From NCBI RefSeq assembly GCF_016859125.1, contig NZ_CP069338.1, forward strand, positions 3,969,501 to 4,033,500: DNA of 64,000 bases, read 5' to 3'. This document shows, piece after piece, positions 10,131 through 19,555 of the stretch. The notes beneath the pieces were generated by a model that saw only the letters and a program-made list of their open reading frames with translations, was not told where the DNA came from and made no database searches. How positions within the stretch are numbered: position 1 is the first letter of the stretch; each line of letters opens with the position of its first letter. The position numbers and the translations under genes are program-made. The stretch comes from Archangium violaceum (GTDB lineage: Bacteria; Myxococcota; Myxococcia; Myxococcales; Myxococcaceae).

Positions 10131-10658
10131 GTGCTGAAGCTCTACAAGAAGGAAGGCGACACCCTCCACTACTGGGAGGCGTGGGTGCACGAGGACACGC
10201 TCACCGTGCACTGGGGCGTCGTCGGCGAACAGGGCGAGGAGAAGGTGCAGCCCGTCCCCGCCGACGAGGATCCGGACATGGTCATCGCCCAGGCGGCCGA
10301 GCCACTGGTGGACCAGGGCTACGACGAGCCGGAGCCGGACGCGGTGACGCCGCTCGTCATCCAGTACCCGTTGCAGGGCAAGGGCACGGGGCACGACTTC
10401 GAGAAGCGCCACGCCGTGGAGGAACTGGCCACGGACGTGCTGGGCTGGACGGGCAACGGCGAGGTGGAGGGCGGGGAGACGCAGCCCGGGCGCATGAATG
10501 TCTTCTGCTGGGTGATGGATCCGGACATCGCCGTGCGCACCCTCACCGAGGCGCTCGAGGGCGAGGATCTGTTGGAGGGCGCCGTCATCGCCATCGTTCG
10601 CGAGGACGAGGCACCCCGGGTGCTCTGGCCCCAGAACTCCGGTCCCTTCCGCGTCTGA
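10131..10658 (+). CDS. Protein with WGR-like N-terminus
   Basis: A 175-residue cytoplasmic acidic protein beginning at GTG. The first 40 residues (LYKKEGDTLHYWEAWV...LTVHWGVVGEQGEE) look like a WGR-type fold, in which a short beta unit ends in a W-G-x-V-G stretch; the match is weak. The remainder has no motif I recognise. Function unknown. It is close behind the SDR gene and converges on the GH15 gene. Confidence 0.6.
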   Translation: MLKLYKKEGDTLHYWEAWVHEDTLTVHWGVVGEQGEEKVQPVPADEDPDMVIAQAAEPLVDQGYDEPEPDAVTPLVIQYPLQGKGTGHDFEKRHAVEELATDVLGWTGNGEVEGGETQPGRMNVFCWVMDPDIAVRTLTEALEGEDLLEGAVIAIVREDEAPRVLWPQNSGPFRV

Positions 10659-10677
10659 GCCCGGGTGGGGGCCGGGG

Positions 10678-12363
10678 CTACTCCCCGTTGCCTCGTCGGT
10701 AGATGGCCGGGCTGATGAGATGCTCGGTGAGGTTGAAGGCCGTGTTGATCAACCCCACGTGCGAGAACGCCTGTGGGAAGTTGCCCAGCTGGCGCTTCGC
10801 CATGGGATCGTACTCCTCGGCCAGCAGACCCACGTCATTGCGCAACTCCAGCAGGTGCTGGAAGAGACCCCTCGCCTCCTCCAGGCGGCCCTGCAGGACA
10901 TAGTTGTCCGCGAGCCAGAACGAGCAGGCGAGGAAGGCTCCCTCGCCCGGTGGCAATCCATCCTCCGTCTCGTGGGTGTGGTAGCGCCGCACGAGGCCGT
11001 CCTTCATCAAATCCCGCTCGATGGCGCGCACCGTCCCCATCACCCTCGGGTCCGAGTGCGGCAGGAAGCCCACCATCGGCATCAGCAGCAGGCTCGCGTC
11101 CAGGTTCGGCGAGTCGTAGGACTGCACGAAGGCTCCTCGCCGCGAGTCCCAGGCCCGCTCGCAGAGCTCCGCGTGGATGGTGTCGCGGATGGCCCGCCAG
11201 CGCTCCACGGGTCCCTCCCTTCCCAGGTGCTCCACGGCCCGCACCGCGCGATCGAAGGCCACCCACGCCATCATCTTCGAGTGGGTGAAGTGCCGCCGAG
11301 GGCCTCGCATCTCCCACAGTCCTTCGTCCGGTAGTTTCCACCCGGACTCCAGGAAGTCCATCAGCGCCCGTGTCATGTTCCACGCGCGCAGGTCCCCGGG
11401 AATCCCGGCGCGGCGCGCCTGGTAGAGCGCGTCCGTCAGCTCACCGAAGACGTCGAGTTGGAACTGGGTGACGGCGGAGTTGCCCGTGCGCACCGGACGC
11501 GAGTGCTCGTACCCCGGCAGCCAGTCCAGGGGGAGCTCGGTGAGGCGGCGCTCGCCCGCGACGCCGTACATGATTTGAATCTTCGCGGGGTCTCCCGCCA
11601 CGGAGCGCATCAGCCAGTCGCGCCAGGCCACGGCCTCCTCGCGGAAGCCGCTGAGCAGCAGGGCATACAGGGTGAAGGTGGCGTCCCGCAGCCAGCAGAA
11701 GCGGTAGTCCCAGTTGCGTATGCCTCCGAGCCGCTCGGGCAGCGACGTGGTGGCCGCCGCCACGATGCCGCCGGTCGGCGCGTAGGTGAGGGCCTTGAGG
11801 GCCATGAGCGAGGTCCGCACGGGCTCGCGCCAGGGGCCCTGGTAGGTGCAGTGGCCGAACCACTCCCGCCACCACGCCTCGGTGTCCGCCACGGCCGTCA
11901 GGGCGTCGAGGGGCGCGGGCGGCGGCTCGTTGGAGGGGTGCCAGCGCAGGACGAAGGGAATGCGCTGGCCCTCGGACACGGTGAAGTCCGCCACCGTGGT
12001 GAGGTGGTGGCCGTGCAGTCGGATGGGGGTGTAGAGGCTGAGCGCGTCCGGGCCCGCCACCGCCTGGAGCTCCGCGCCATTCTTCGTCACCCAGGGCACC
12101 ACCGAGCCGTAATCGAAGCGGATGGTGAGCTCCGTCTCCAGCACGAGGCTGTCCTCGCGGTAGCGCCGCCGCACCCGGGACGGCGTGCCTCCCGCTGGCG
12201 CCAGCAGCCAGCGGCCGTGTTCCGGTTCCCCGAGCAGCGCCGCGAAGCACGCGCCCGAATCGAAGCGGGGCAGGCACAGCCAGTCGATGGAGCCCTCCCG
12301 GCTCACCAGGGCGGCCGTCTGCGTGTCTCCGATGAGTGCGTAATCCTCGATGGGCCGGGACAT
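10678..12363 (-). CDS. GH15 glucoamylase/trehalase-type glycoside hydrolase
   Basis: Glycoside hydrolase family 15 protein, 561 residues, of the bacterial type active on trehalose or alpha-glucans. The N-terminal beta domain starts with MSRPIEDYALIGDTQTAALV and SIDWLCLPRFDSGACFAALLG. The catalytic (alpha/alpha)6 barrel shows RNWDYRFCWLRDATFTLYALL, W..GYEHSRPVRTGN and the late glutamate-containing LLAEEYDP. No signal peptide is present, so it acts in the cytoplasm. I chose the ATG at 12363 over the one 30 bases earlier because the family N-terminus begins there. It diverges from the gnd remnant and zwf, an arrangement that fits sugar storage feeding the pentose phosphate pathway. Confidence 0.88.
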   Translation of the reverse strand: MSRPIEDYALIGDTQTAALVSREGSIDWLCLPRFDSGACFAALLGEPEHGRWLLAPAGGTPSRVRRRYREDSLVLETELTIRFDYGSVVPWVTKNGAELQAVAGPDALSLYTPIRLHGHHLTTVADFTVSEGQRIPFVLRWHPSNEPPPAPLDALTAVADTEAWWREWFGHCTYQGPWREPVRTSLMALKALTYAPTGGIVAAATTSLPERLGGIRNWDYRFCWLRDATFTLYALLLSGFREEAVAWRDWLMRSVAGDPAKIQIMYGVAGERRLTELPLDWLPGYEHSRPVRTGNSAVTQFQLDVFGELTDALYQARRAGIPGDLRAWNMTRALMDFLESGWKLPDEGLWEMRGPRRHFTHSKMMAWVAFDRAVRAVEHLGREGPVERWRAIRDTIHAELCERAWDSRRGAFVQSYDSPNLDASLLLMPMVGFLPHSDPRVMGTVRAIERDLMKDGLVRRYHTHETEDGLPPGEGAFLACSFWLADNYVLQGRLEEARGLFQHLLELRNDVGLLAEEYDPMAKRQLGNFPQAFSHVGLINTAFNLTEHLISPAIYRRGNGE

Positions 12364-12535
12364 GACCCTCGCAAGGTGGGGAGCCGGGCACATGGGGGCA
12401 AGCGGGCGATCCGCGGTCGCTCGGCCGTTCCGTCCCTCGCCGGGGGCACGCGGGTTTCAGCATGCCTCGGGTGCGCCTCGTGCTGCCGTGCCGCTCGCAT
12501 GGTGCACAGGTTGAGGGCAGGGAGGCACGAAGGGA

Positions 12536-13057
12536 ATGGAGCTGGGAATGAGCGGGCTGGGCTGCATGGGAGCCGCCATGGTGCGCCAACTACTCAGGGC
12601 GGGGCATCGCTGCGGCATCGAGTACGGCCTCATGGCGGCCCATGCCGAGGGGCTCAACATCCTGCGCCACTCGGACGTGGGCCTGCACCGGCGCGACACC
12701 GACGCGGAGACGGCGCCGCTGCGCAACCCCGAGAAGTACCAGTACGAGTTCGACCTGCCCGAGGTGGCCGAGCCGTGGCGGCGTGGCAGCGTCATCGGCT
12801 CGTGGCTGTTGGACCTCACCGCCCAGGCCCTGCGCGGCAGTCCCGAGCTGCGCGAGTTCTCCGGCCAGGTCTCCGACTCCGGCGAGGGCCGGTGGACGCG
12901 GGCGGCGGCTATCGACGAGGCGGTGCCCGCTCCGGTACTCGCGAGCGCCCTCTTCGAGCGCTTCACCAGCCGGGGCGAGGGGGACTTCGCCGACAGGGTG
13001 CTGTCCGCCATGCGTTTCCAGTTCGGCGGCCACATGGAGAAGAAGGGAGGTGCGTGA
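12536..13057 (+). pseudogene. gnd: 6-phosphogluconate dehydrogenase with internal in-frame deletion
   Basis: Remnant of the decarboxylating 6-phosphogluconate dehydrogenase. The 173-residue reading frame opens with the NADP-binding start (LGMSGLGCMGAAMVRQLLRAGH), then jumps directly to GIEYGLMAAHAEGLNIL, which in intact proteins follows the active-site stretch FVKMVHN. About 140 residues are missing: most of the Rossmann domain plus the catalytic lysine and its neighbouring asparagine. The helical C-terminal domain (WRRGSV, SDSGEGRWT, LSAMRFQFGGH) is intact. The frame stays open, has a ribosome site, and ends three bases before zwf, so it is probably still translated but cannot be a normal dehydrogenase. 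Confidence 0.85.
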
Positions 13058-13060
13058 GCC

Positions 13061-14512
13061 ATGGCCGACGTACCCGTCTCGGATGCCCTCGTCTTCTTCG
13101 GCGCCACCGGAGACCTCGCGTACAAGCAGATATTTCCCGCGCTCCAGGCGTTGGTGTGCCGTGAGCGGTTGTCCGTCCCCATCATCGGTGTGGCCAAGGC
13201 GGGCTGGGGGTTGGAGCAGCTGCGCGAGCGGGCGCGCGACAGCCTCCAGGCCTATGGCGAGTACGACGCGGACGACTTCCAGCGTCTGTGTCAGTTGCTG
13301 CGCTACGTGGACGGGGACTACCGCGACCCGAGCACCTTCGACCGGGTCCGCGAAGCGCTCGGTGGTGCCTCGCGCCCGCTGCACTACCTGGCCATTCCGC
13401 CGAGCCTCTTCGGCATGGTGGTGGAGGGGTTGGCCCGGTCCAGTTGCCTGGCTGGGGCGCGGGTGGTGGTGGAGAAGCCCTTCGGGAGGGACCTGGCCTC
13501 GGCGCGCGCGCTCAACGAGACGCTGCACCGCGTGCTGCCCGAGTCCTCCATCTTCCGCATCGATCACTTCCTGGGGAAGGAGCCGGTGCAGAACCTGCTC
13601 TTCTTCCGCTTCGCCAATGTCTTCCTCGAGCCCATCTGGAACCGGCACCACGTGCGCAGCGTGCAGGTGACGCTGGCCGAGCGCTTCGGCGTCCAGGGAC
13701 GCGGCGCCTTCTACGAGGAGGTCGGAGCCCTCCGCGATGTGTTGCAGAACCACCTGTTGCAGGTGGTGGGCCTGCTGACCATGGACGCGCCCTTCCGCGC
13801 GGAGCCGGAGCGCCTGCGCGACGAGAAGGCCCGTGTCTTCAAGGCCATGCGCTCGTTGGAGCCGGCCAGCGTGGTGCGCGGGCAGTTCCGCGGCTACCGG
13901 ATGGAGCGCGGCGTGTCCCCCACCTCCCAGGTGGAGACGTTCGCCGCGGTGCGGCTGTTCATCGACTCGTGGCGGTGGGCGGAGGTGCCCTTCTACATCC
14001 GCACGGGCAAGCGCCTGCCCACCAACGCCACCGAGGTCTTCGTGGAGCTCGAGCACCCGCCCCACCCCATCTTCGAGGACGCTCCCCTGGCATCCCCCAA
14101 CTTCGTGCGCTTCCGGCTCGGCCCCGACGTGCGCATCTCCATCGGCGCGCGCGCCAAGCGGCCCGGTGGCTCCATGACGGGCGAGGACGTGGAGTTGGTG
14201 GCCCTCCAGAACGCGGGCAGGACGATGAAGCCCTACGAGCGGCTGCTCGGGGATGCCTTGCGCGGCGACGTCTCGCTCTTCGCGCGTCAGGAGAGCGTCG
14301 AGGAGGCGTGGCGGGTGGTGGACCCCATCGTGGGCAGCGCCACGCCGCTTCATGAGTACGAGCCCGGAACCTGGGGCCCTCCCGAGGCCGATGCCCTCAT
14401 CGCCCCCCATGGTGCCTGGCGCCCCGTGCAGGGTTCCCCGGAGGTGGAGCGCCCCCGGGAGGCTCATCCCGAGGAGCCCGGGGGCGGACTCGAGCCGGCC
14501 GCCATGCATTGA
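13061..14512 (+). CDS. zwf: Glucose-6-phosphate dehydrogenase
   Basis: Catalyses the first step of the pentose phosphate pathway (glucose-6-phosphate to 6-phosphogluconolactone, making NADPH). The protein is 483 residues, full length. The cofactor loop is [17 protein letters not shown], the substrate and active-site motif [13 protein letters not shown] carries the catalytic histidine, and the [10 protein letters not shown] and YIRTGKRL stretches are present. The last 30 residues are a proline- and glutamate-rich tail. The gene is coupled to the upstream truncated gnd (stop and start three bases apart), the remains of a normal gnd-zwf operon. Confidence 0.93.
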   Translation: MADVPVSDALVFFGATGDLAYKQIFPALQALVCRERLSVPIIGVAKAGWGLEQLRERARDSLQAYGEYDADDFQRLCQLLRYVDGDYRDPSTFDRVREALGGASRPLHYLAIPPSLFGMVVEGLARSSCLAGARVVVEKPFGRDLASARALNETLHRVLPESSIFRIDHFLGKEPVQNLLFFRFANVFLEPIWNRHHVRSVQVTLAERFGVQGRGAFYEEVGALRDVLQNHLLQVVGLLTMDAPFRAEPERLRDEKARVFKAMRSLEPASVVRGQFRGYRMERGVSPTSQVETFAAVRLFIDSWRWAEVPFYIRTGKRLPTNATEVFVELEHPPHPIFEDAPLASPNFVRFRLGPDVRISIGARAKRPGGSMTGEDVELVALQNAGRTMKPYERLLGDALRGDVSLFARQESVEEAWRVVDPIVGSATPLHEYEPGTWGPPEADALIAPHGAWRPVQGSPEVERPREAHPEEPGGGLEPAAMH

Positions 14513-14532
14513 CGCCAGGAGCCGTTCGCGCG

Positions 14533-14649
14533 GCCGTGCCGTGGGCGCTGGGCATCGTGGTGGGCGTGGAGATCCTCGGCCGCGACATCTCCATCATGGC
14601 GGGCGCGCTCATGGTCCGGAGCGTGATGCACCGGCGCGCCGACGTCTGA
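14533..14649 (+). pseudogene. Possible HdeD-like C-terminal remnant
   Basis: A short open stretch downstream of zwf reads VPWALGIVVGVEILGRDISI followed by MAGALMVRSV and a stop. This resembles the last helix and tail of HdeD-family membrane proteins. No N-terminal part can be found upstream because zwf occupies that space. I read it as the leftover end of a deleted gene; the similarity is short and could be chance. Confidence 0.35.
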
Positions 14650-14715
14650 GACGGCGGGCCTCGTACGGTGGGCGCGGGGCGGAGCCGCCGGCCCCGCCCC
14701 CGGAGTCAGGAGTGA

Positions 14716-15930
14716 TTACGGCTGCGCGTGGCAGTGCCGCGATCCGCCCGCGAGGTGCTCGTGTGAATGCCCGCCCGTGAGGCGGCAGGGCAGCAGTACA
14801 CGGCTCGGCGTGGGCTGGATGACCGACACCCCATCGCCAATCTGCGAGGAGGTGTTGTCACCCCAGCTCCGCATGGAGCCATCCTCGCTCACCGCCACCG
14901 CGTGCACGGAACCCGCCGAAAGGGCCACGACATCCGAGAGGCCTTGCACCTGAATGGGCGTGGCATGGGTCCCGGTGGTCCCATCCCCGAGCTGGCCGCG
15001 GGCGTTGTTGCCCCAGGCCCACACGGTGCCCTCGCCGTGCAGCGCCAGCGAGTGGCTGGCGCCGGCCGAGACGCTCACCGTGTTCGCGGGGCCCAGCACG
15101 CGGACGGGAGCGAGCCGGCGATCCGTTCCCGTGCCGAGCTTGCCCGCGGCGTTGCTGCCCCAGGCCCAGAGCGTCCCATCCTCGCGCAGTGCCAGCGAGT
15201 GCTGGACGCTCGCCGACACGGCCACCACCTGCTCCATCCCGACGACCTGGACCGGGTAGTCCTGGGAGAGCGTCGTCCCATTGCCGAGCTGGCCGGAGGC
15301 GTTGCTGCCCCAGCCCCAGAGGGTCCCGTCCCGGCGCAGCGCCAGGGAGGATGCCGTCCAGGCGCTGGCCGTCACCCTCACCGCATCCGAGAGCCCCGGC
15401 ACCTGGACGGGAGTGGTTCCGGGGAAATAGTAGTTCGTCTCCCCGCGCTTGCTCACGAGTCCCCAGGTCCACACGGAGCCGTCCTGGCGCGCCGCCACCG
15501 CGTGAAAGTAACCGGCCGAGATGGACACGACCCCCGTGAGTCCCGGAATCGGGGCGGGCTCTTCGCGCACGTCGGTGAACAGGTCGTCGACGCCGAGCTG
15601 GAGGTAGCGATTGGTGCCCCAGGCCCACACGGTGCCATCCGCGCGCAACGCCAGGGAATGCTCATCGTGTGTCGTGATGGCCACGACGCCGGTGAGCTCC
15701 GGCAACCGCACGGGCGTGGAGTAGGTCTCGTTCTGTCCATTGCTTAGCTGGCCCGAGGTGTTCATGCCCCAGACCCACACACCGCCGTCCTCGTCCACCG
15801 CCAGCGAGTGCTGGTGACCCGCCGCGACCCGCCGGGCCATGTCTCCATTTCTCATAGAGCGGCTTCGGGTCTCACCCGCCAGCGCCTGACCGCTCCACAC
15901 CACCAGCCATACCGACAGGAGGAGTCTCAT
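14716..15930 (-). CDS. Secreted RCC1-repeat beta-propeller protein
   Basis: Predicted 404-residue exported protein made almost entirely of RCC1 repeats of about 50 residues. The recurrent unit is G..HSLAL..DGTVWAWG.N..GQLG.G with V..VSAG; seven or so copies can be counted, enough for one closed propeller. A signal peptide (RLLLSVWLVVWSGQALA) precedes it. Such propellers bind proteins or ligands, and in myxobacteria they are common but uncharacterised. The ATG at 15930 has GGAG upstream; an earlier in-frame start exists. The C-terminal tail is His-rich (GGHSHEHLAGGSRHCHAQP). Confidence 0.85.
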   Translation of the reverse strand: MRLLLSVWLVVWSGQALAGETRSRSMRNGDMARRVAAGHQHSLAVDEDGGVWVWGMNTSGQLSNGQNETYSTPVRLPELTGVVAITTHDEHSLALRADGTVWAWGTNRYLQLGVDDLFTDVREEPAPIPGLTGVVSISAGYFHAVAARQDGSVWTWGLVSKRGETNYYFPGTTPVQVPGLSDAVRVTASAWTASSLALRRDGTLWGWGSNASGQLGNGTTLSQDYPVQVVGMEQVVAVSASVQHSLALREDGTLWAWGSNAAGKLGTGTDRRLAPVRVLGPANTVSVSAGASHSLALHGEGTVWAWGNNARGQLGDGTTGTHATPIQVQGLSDVVALSAGSVHAVAVSEDGSMRSWGDNTSSQIGDGVSVIQPTPSRVLLPCRLTGGHSHEHLAGGSRHCHAQP

Positions 15931-16196
15931 CACACCGACTCCGCCACGCGTTCGCGTTGCTCCCATCACACCCGTCTCTTTCTCGTCTGGGTTTTTCCTT
16001 ACGGATGCCGGGCCGGGCTCCCCCTAGCAGGTGTCATGCCCATGTCTCGCTTTGGACCCGTGCTCCGGATTGCGCGCACTTGCGCTCCTCTCCACTGCTC
16101 ACGACGTGACGAATCGCGCCAGGGGTGACGAATCCCGTCAGTGGATTGTCGCTTTCGCGGCACAGACATCGGGTGCCGGGTTGCGGCATGGCGTTC

Positions 16197-16229
16197 CGCA
16201 CACCATGTCGGATGCGCGTCCGGTGTGCG
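16197..16229. promoter_or_regulatory. Inverted repeat upstream of cyclase gene
   Basis: CGCACACC and GGTGTGCG, perfect 8-bp arms 17 bases apart. A candidate operator or RNA hairpin; no regulator is known. Confidence 0.35.
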
Positions 16230-16291
16230 ATGAGCCGAGGGTTGCGCGTGCGTGTGGGTGAGAGTCCGGCTCTCGATTCTCGAGAAGGTTC

Positions 16292-16313
16292 ATCCGTGTG
16301 TTGGTGCACGGAT
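16292..16313. promoter_or_regulatory. Short hairpin before the cyclase gene
   Basis: ATCCGTG and CACGGAT, perfect 7-bp arms with an 8-base loop, about 70 bases before the proposed start codon. It could lie in the 5' leader or be an operator. Confidence 0.3.
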
Positions 16314-16381
16314 TTTCATCTCGGGAGGCGCTAAATCACGGGTGTGCGAACATCATGAGCGCAGGAGAGGGAGAGCGGGAG

Positions 16382-19300
16382 ATGGGGAGTGTCCTGCGCA
16401 TGTTCTCACGGGTCAGCAGCACCGGGAGTCCTGGCCTCGGGGAGACCGCGCGGCGGCGTTCCTCTGGCGTCACGGCCCCCACTGGAACGATCGCGCTCGT
16501 CGTCACGGACGTGCAGGGCTCCACGCGGCTGTGGGAGCGGTGCAGCGCCGGCATGCGGGTGGCGCTGGACATCCATGAGCAGGTGTTGCGCTCGCTGCTG
16601 CCGGAGCACGATGGCTACGAGGTGAAGACGCAGGGGGACTCCTTCATGGTGGCCTTCGCGTCGGCGGTGGATGCCGTGCGCTGGTGCCTGGAGGTGCAAC
16701 GGGCGCTGATGCACGCGCCCTGGCCGGAGGAGCTCCTCGCCGAGTTGGACGCGGCGGAGGTGGAGGCTCCCGGCGGGCTGGTGCACCGCGGCCTGCGGGT
16801 GCGCATGGGCGTGCACCTGGGCGAGCCCGAGTGTCGCGTCGACGCGCGCACGGAGCGGGTGGACTACTTCGGCAGGATGGTGAACGTAACGGTACGCGTG
16901 GCAGCGGCGGGTCATGGCGGGCAGGTGCTGGTGAGCGGGCCGGCCTGGACGCAGGTCGAGGGGGCGATGGCGGCGTTGGGCCAGCCCGTGGTGCGTGCCC
17001 TGGGCGAGTTCCATCTCAAGGGCATCGACGAGGCCGTGTCGCTGGTGGAGGTGCTGCCCGCGGAGTTGGCGGAGCGGCGGTTCGAGGCGCTCCGGGTGCA
17101 GCGGGTGCGGCGGGGCCATGTCCCGGGCGAGACGGGAGAGCTCATCGGGCGGCAGGAGGAGCTGACGGCGCTGCGGCGCGGTTTCTCCGAGGGCGCGCGA
17201 CTCGTCACCCTGCTGGGGCCCGGAGGCATGGGGAAGAGCCGGCTGGCCACGCGCTTCGGCAACCTGGAGATGGGGGCGTGCACGTGGGAGGGCGGGGTGT
17301 GGATGTGCGAGCTCACGGACGCGGCGACGGTGGGCGACATCTGCCACGCCGTCGGCCAGTCGCTGGGCGTCGCGCTCAACCGGGCCGGGGAGGACGGCGA
17401 CCCCGCGGAGCGACTGGGGCGCGCCCTGGCCGGACGCGGTGACGTGCTGGTCATCCTCGACAACGTGGAGCACGTCATCCAGCACATGCCCGCCACGCTG
17501 GGCCGCTGGAGGGAGCTGGCGCCCCGGGCGCGCTTCCTCGTCACCTCGCGCGAGGCGCTGCTGCTCCCGGAGGAGCGGGTGGTCGACCTGGAGCCGCTGG
17601 AGGTGCCGGAGGAGGGCGAGACGCGCCCGGTGCGGCTGGAGTGTTGCGACGCGGTCCGCCTGTTCGTCCAGCGGGCTCGAGCGGTGCGGGGAAGCTTCGA
17701 GCTGGCGGCCGCGGAGGCGCCGCTGGTGGCGGACATCGTCCGCAAGCTGGATGGAATTCCCCTGGCCATCGAGCTCGCGGCGGCGCGCACCAACCTGCTG
17801 GGCGTGGGGCAGATTCAAGAGCGGCTGTCCCGCCGCTTCGATCTGCTGCGCGGAGGGCGGCGCGACGGCTCGGCGCGGCAGAGCACGCTGTGGGGCGCCA
17901 TCGACTGGTCGTGGAACCTGCTGGAGCCCGCGGAGCGGGCGGCGCTCGCGCAGTGCTCGGTGTTCCGGGGCGGCTTCACCCTGGAAGCGGCCGAGTCGGT
18001 GCTCATGTTCCCTCCCGGCGGGCCGGACGTGATGGAGATCATCCAATCGCTGCGCTCGAAGTCGCTGCTGCGGGCCTACGCGCCCGAGGGGCTCCCCGGG
18101 GAGCTGCGGCTGGGCCTGTACGAGAGCATCCGGCAGTACGCGTCCTCGCGGCTGGCGGAGCGGGGCGAGGGCGCCATCCTGTCGGCGCGCCACGCGAGCT
18201 GCTACCTGGCGCTGGCCCGCCGGCTGAGCGCGCGGATGCGAGGCGAGGGGGGGGAGCTGGCCTTCCGCCGGCTCGCGCTGGAGCGGGAGAACCTGCTGGC
18301 GGCGTGTGACAACGCGCTGGCGGTGGTGCCCGCCACCGAGGGCTCCCTGGAGCGGGCCCTGGGCGCGCTGGTGGCGCTGGAGCCGGACGTGACGGCGCGG
18401 GGTCCCGTGGGCATCACCCTGCCGCGGTTGGACAAGGCGCTGGAGCTGTCATCCACCGTCGCGGTGGAGCCGCTGCTGCGGGCCGAGGCGCTCGCGGTGC
18501 GGGGCCGGACGCACCATGGCGCGGGCCATCTCTCCTCCGCCTGGAGGGACCTGGAGGCGGCCCGCTCCGCCTTCGGCGAGCTGGGCGCGGTGGACCGGGA
18601 GAAGCGCGTCCTGGTGGACCTGGGCATCGTGGCTCGTGACGAGGGAGACGTGGGCATGGCCTGGGAGTTGGTGCAGGAGGCGCAGGAGCTCCCCTCGGCG
18701 GGCGACCGGTGGCTGGACGCGTACGCGGTGGGGAACCTGGGGATCCTCGAGCTGGGGCGGCGCGGGGCCGGGGCGGCACTGCCCCACCTGCGCGCGGCGC
18801 TGGAGCTGTTCCGCGCCGTGGGAGACGTGGCCTTCGAGGTGGGCTTCCTCACCAACTACGCCCTGGCGATTGGCGAGAGTGGGAGCACGGCGGAAGCGGT
18901 GGTCCTGCTGGAGGAGGCCATGGAGAAGGCCTCGCGCGTGGGAGATCGCGCGGGACAGGCGCTGGCACGGGTGAACCTGGGCTGCTTCCTGCTGGACGCG
19001 GGCCGGGCCGCGGAGGCGCGCGAGCACCTGGAGGCCACCGTGCGCATGGGCCAGCAGCTCGGCATGCGCATCCTGGAGGGCGTCTCTCGCGGAGAGCTCG
19101 GCCGGGCCCTGGTGGCGCTCGGGGCGCGGGAGGCGGCGCGCACCTGCCTGGTGGAAGCCATCTCCCTGTTGGACAGGGTGTCGCGCTGGCACGCGCTGCG
19201 CTTCACCGCGCACCTGGCCTCGGTGCAGGCGGCGCTCGGAGAGCTCCCGGCCGCTCGGGAGGGGTTCGCGTCGTTGGAGGTGACGCCCGAGCTCATGGGC

Positions 19301-19534
19301 GACGCCGTCCTGCGCGAGCTCTCCTCGCTGCTGCGGGCCTCGCTGGACCTGGCCGAGGCCGCGAGGGCCACTCCGGGCGGCGAGGCGGAGCGGCGGGCGC
19401 TCGAGGAGGCGCGGCGGCGCGTGGAGCGGGCGCGGAGCGCTCCGGCGGAGGCTGCTTCGTCCGATCTGCGCGAGGCGCTCCGGGTGCTCGGCCGGCGCGT
19501 GCTCGGCGCTGGTGGGGACACCGCCCAGGCGTGA
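16382..19534 (+). CDS. Class III nucleotide cyclase - NTPase - helical repeat giant regulator
   Basis: A 1050-residue cytoplasmic signalling protein. First comes a class III cyclase domain: metal aspartates in VVTDVQGSTRLWE and TQGDSFMVAF, the adenine-selecting lysine in EVKTQGD, and the N...R pair in VNVTVRVAAAGHGGQVLVSG, so the active site looks complete. Next is an NB-ARC/AfsR-like NTPase with Walker A GPGGMGKSRLA, Walker B VLVILDNVEHV, a sensor VTSREALLL and the GIPLAIELAAAR motif. The last 450 residues are alpha-helical TPR-like repeats. Such proteins couple a sensed protein or ligand to cAMP synthesis. The ATG at 16382 has GGGAG upstream; 16355 and 16298 are alternatives. Confidence 0.85.
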   Translation: MGSVLRMFSRVSSTGSPGLGETARRRSSGVTAPTGTIALVVTDVQGSTRLWERCSAGMRVALDIHEQVLRSLLPEHDGYEVKTQGDSFMVAFASAVDAVRWCLEVQRALMHAPWPEELLAELDAAEVEAPGGLVHRGLRVRMGVHLGEPECRVDARTERVDYFGRMVNVTVRVAAAGHGGQVLVSGPAWTQVEGAMAALGQPVVRALGEFHLKGIDEAVSLVEVLPAELAERRFEALRVQRVRRGHVPGETGELIGRQEELTALRRGFSEGARLVTLLGPGGMGKSRLATRFGNLEMGACTWEGGVWMCELTDAATVGDICHAVGQSLGVALNRAGEDGDPAERLGRALAGRGDVLVILDNVEHVIQHMPATLGRWRELAPRARFLVTSREALLLPEERVVDLEPLEVPEEGETRPVRLECCDAVRLFVQRARAVRGSFELAAAEAPLVADIVRKLDGIPLAIELAAARTNLLGVGQIQERLSRRFDLLRGGRRDGSARQSTLWGAIDWSWNLLEPAERAALAQCSVFRGGFTLEAAESVLMFPPGGPDVMEIIQSLRSKSLLRAYAPEGLPGELRLGLYESIRQYASSRLAERGEGAILSARHASCYLALARRLSARMRGEGGELAFRRLALERENLLAACDNALAVVPATEGSLERALGALVALEPDVTARGPVGITLPRLDKALELSSTVAVEPLLRAEALAVRGRTHHGAGHLSSAWRDLEAARSAFGELGAVDREKRVLVDLGIVARDEGDVGMAWELVQEAQELPSAGDRWLDAYAVGNLGILELGRRGAGAALPHLRAALELFRAVGDVAFEVGFLTNYALAIGESGSTAEAVVLLEEAMEKASRVGDRAGQALARVNLGCFLLDAGRAAEAREHLEATVRMGQQLGMRILEGVSRGELGRALVALGAREAARTCLVEAISLLDRVSRWHALRFTAHLASVQAALGELPAAREGFASLEVTPELMGDAVLRELSSLLRASLDLAEAARATPGGEAERRALEEARRRVERARSAPAEAASSDLREALRVLGRRVLGAGGDTAQA

Positions 19535-19555
19535 GCGGCTGCCCCCGCCGGCGGC

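Larger units (their letters stand above)
15931..16381. other. Divergent intergenic region with repeats
   Basis: About 450 bases between the RCC1 gene and the cyclase giant without a credible gene. It holds two direct copies of GTGACGAATC (16106-16115 and 16125-16134), an 8-bp inverted repeat (16197-16229) and a hairpin (16292-16313). It is the probable promoter region for both neighbours. Confidence 0.5.

Noticed and set aside
14674-14697. GCGGGGC/GCCCCGC hairpin between zwf and the RCC1 gene as a terminator
   Set aside because: Such GC palindromes are frequent by chance at this base composition, and there is no T-run.
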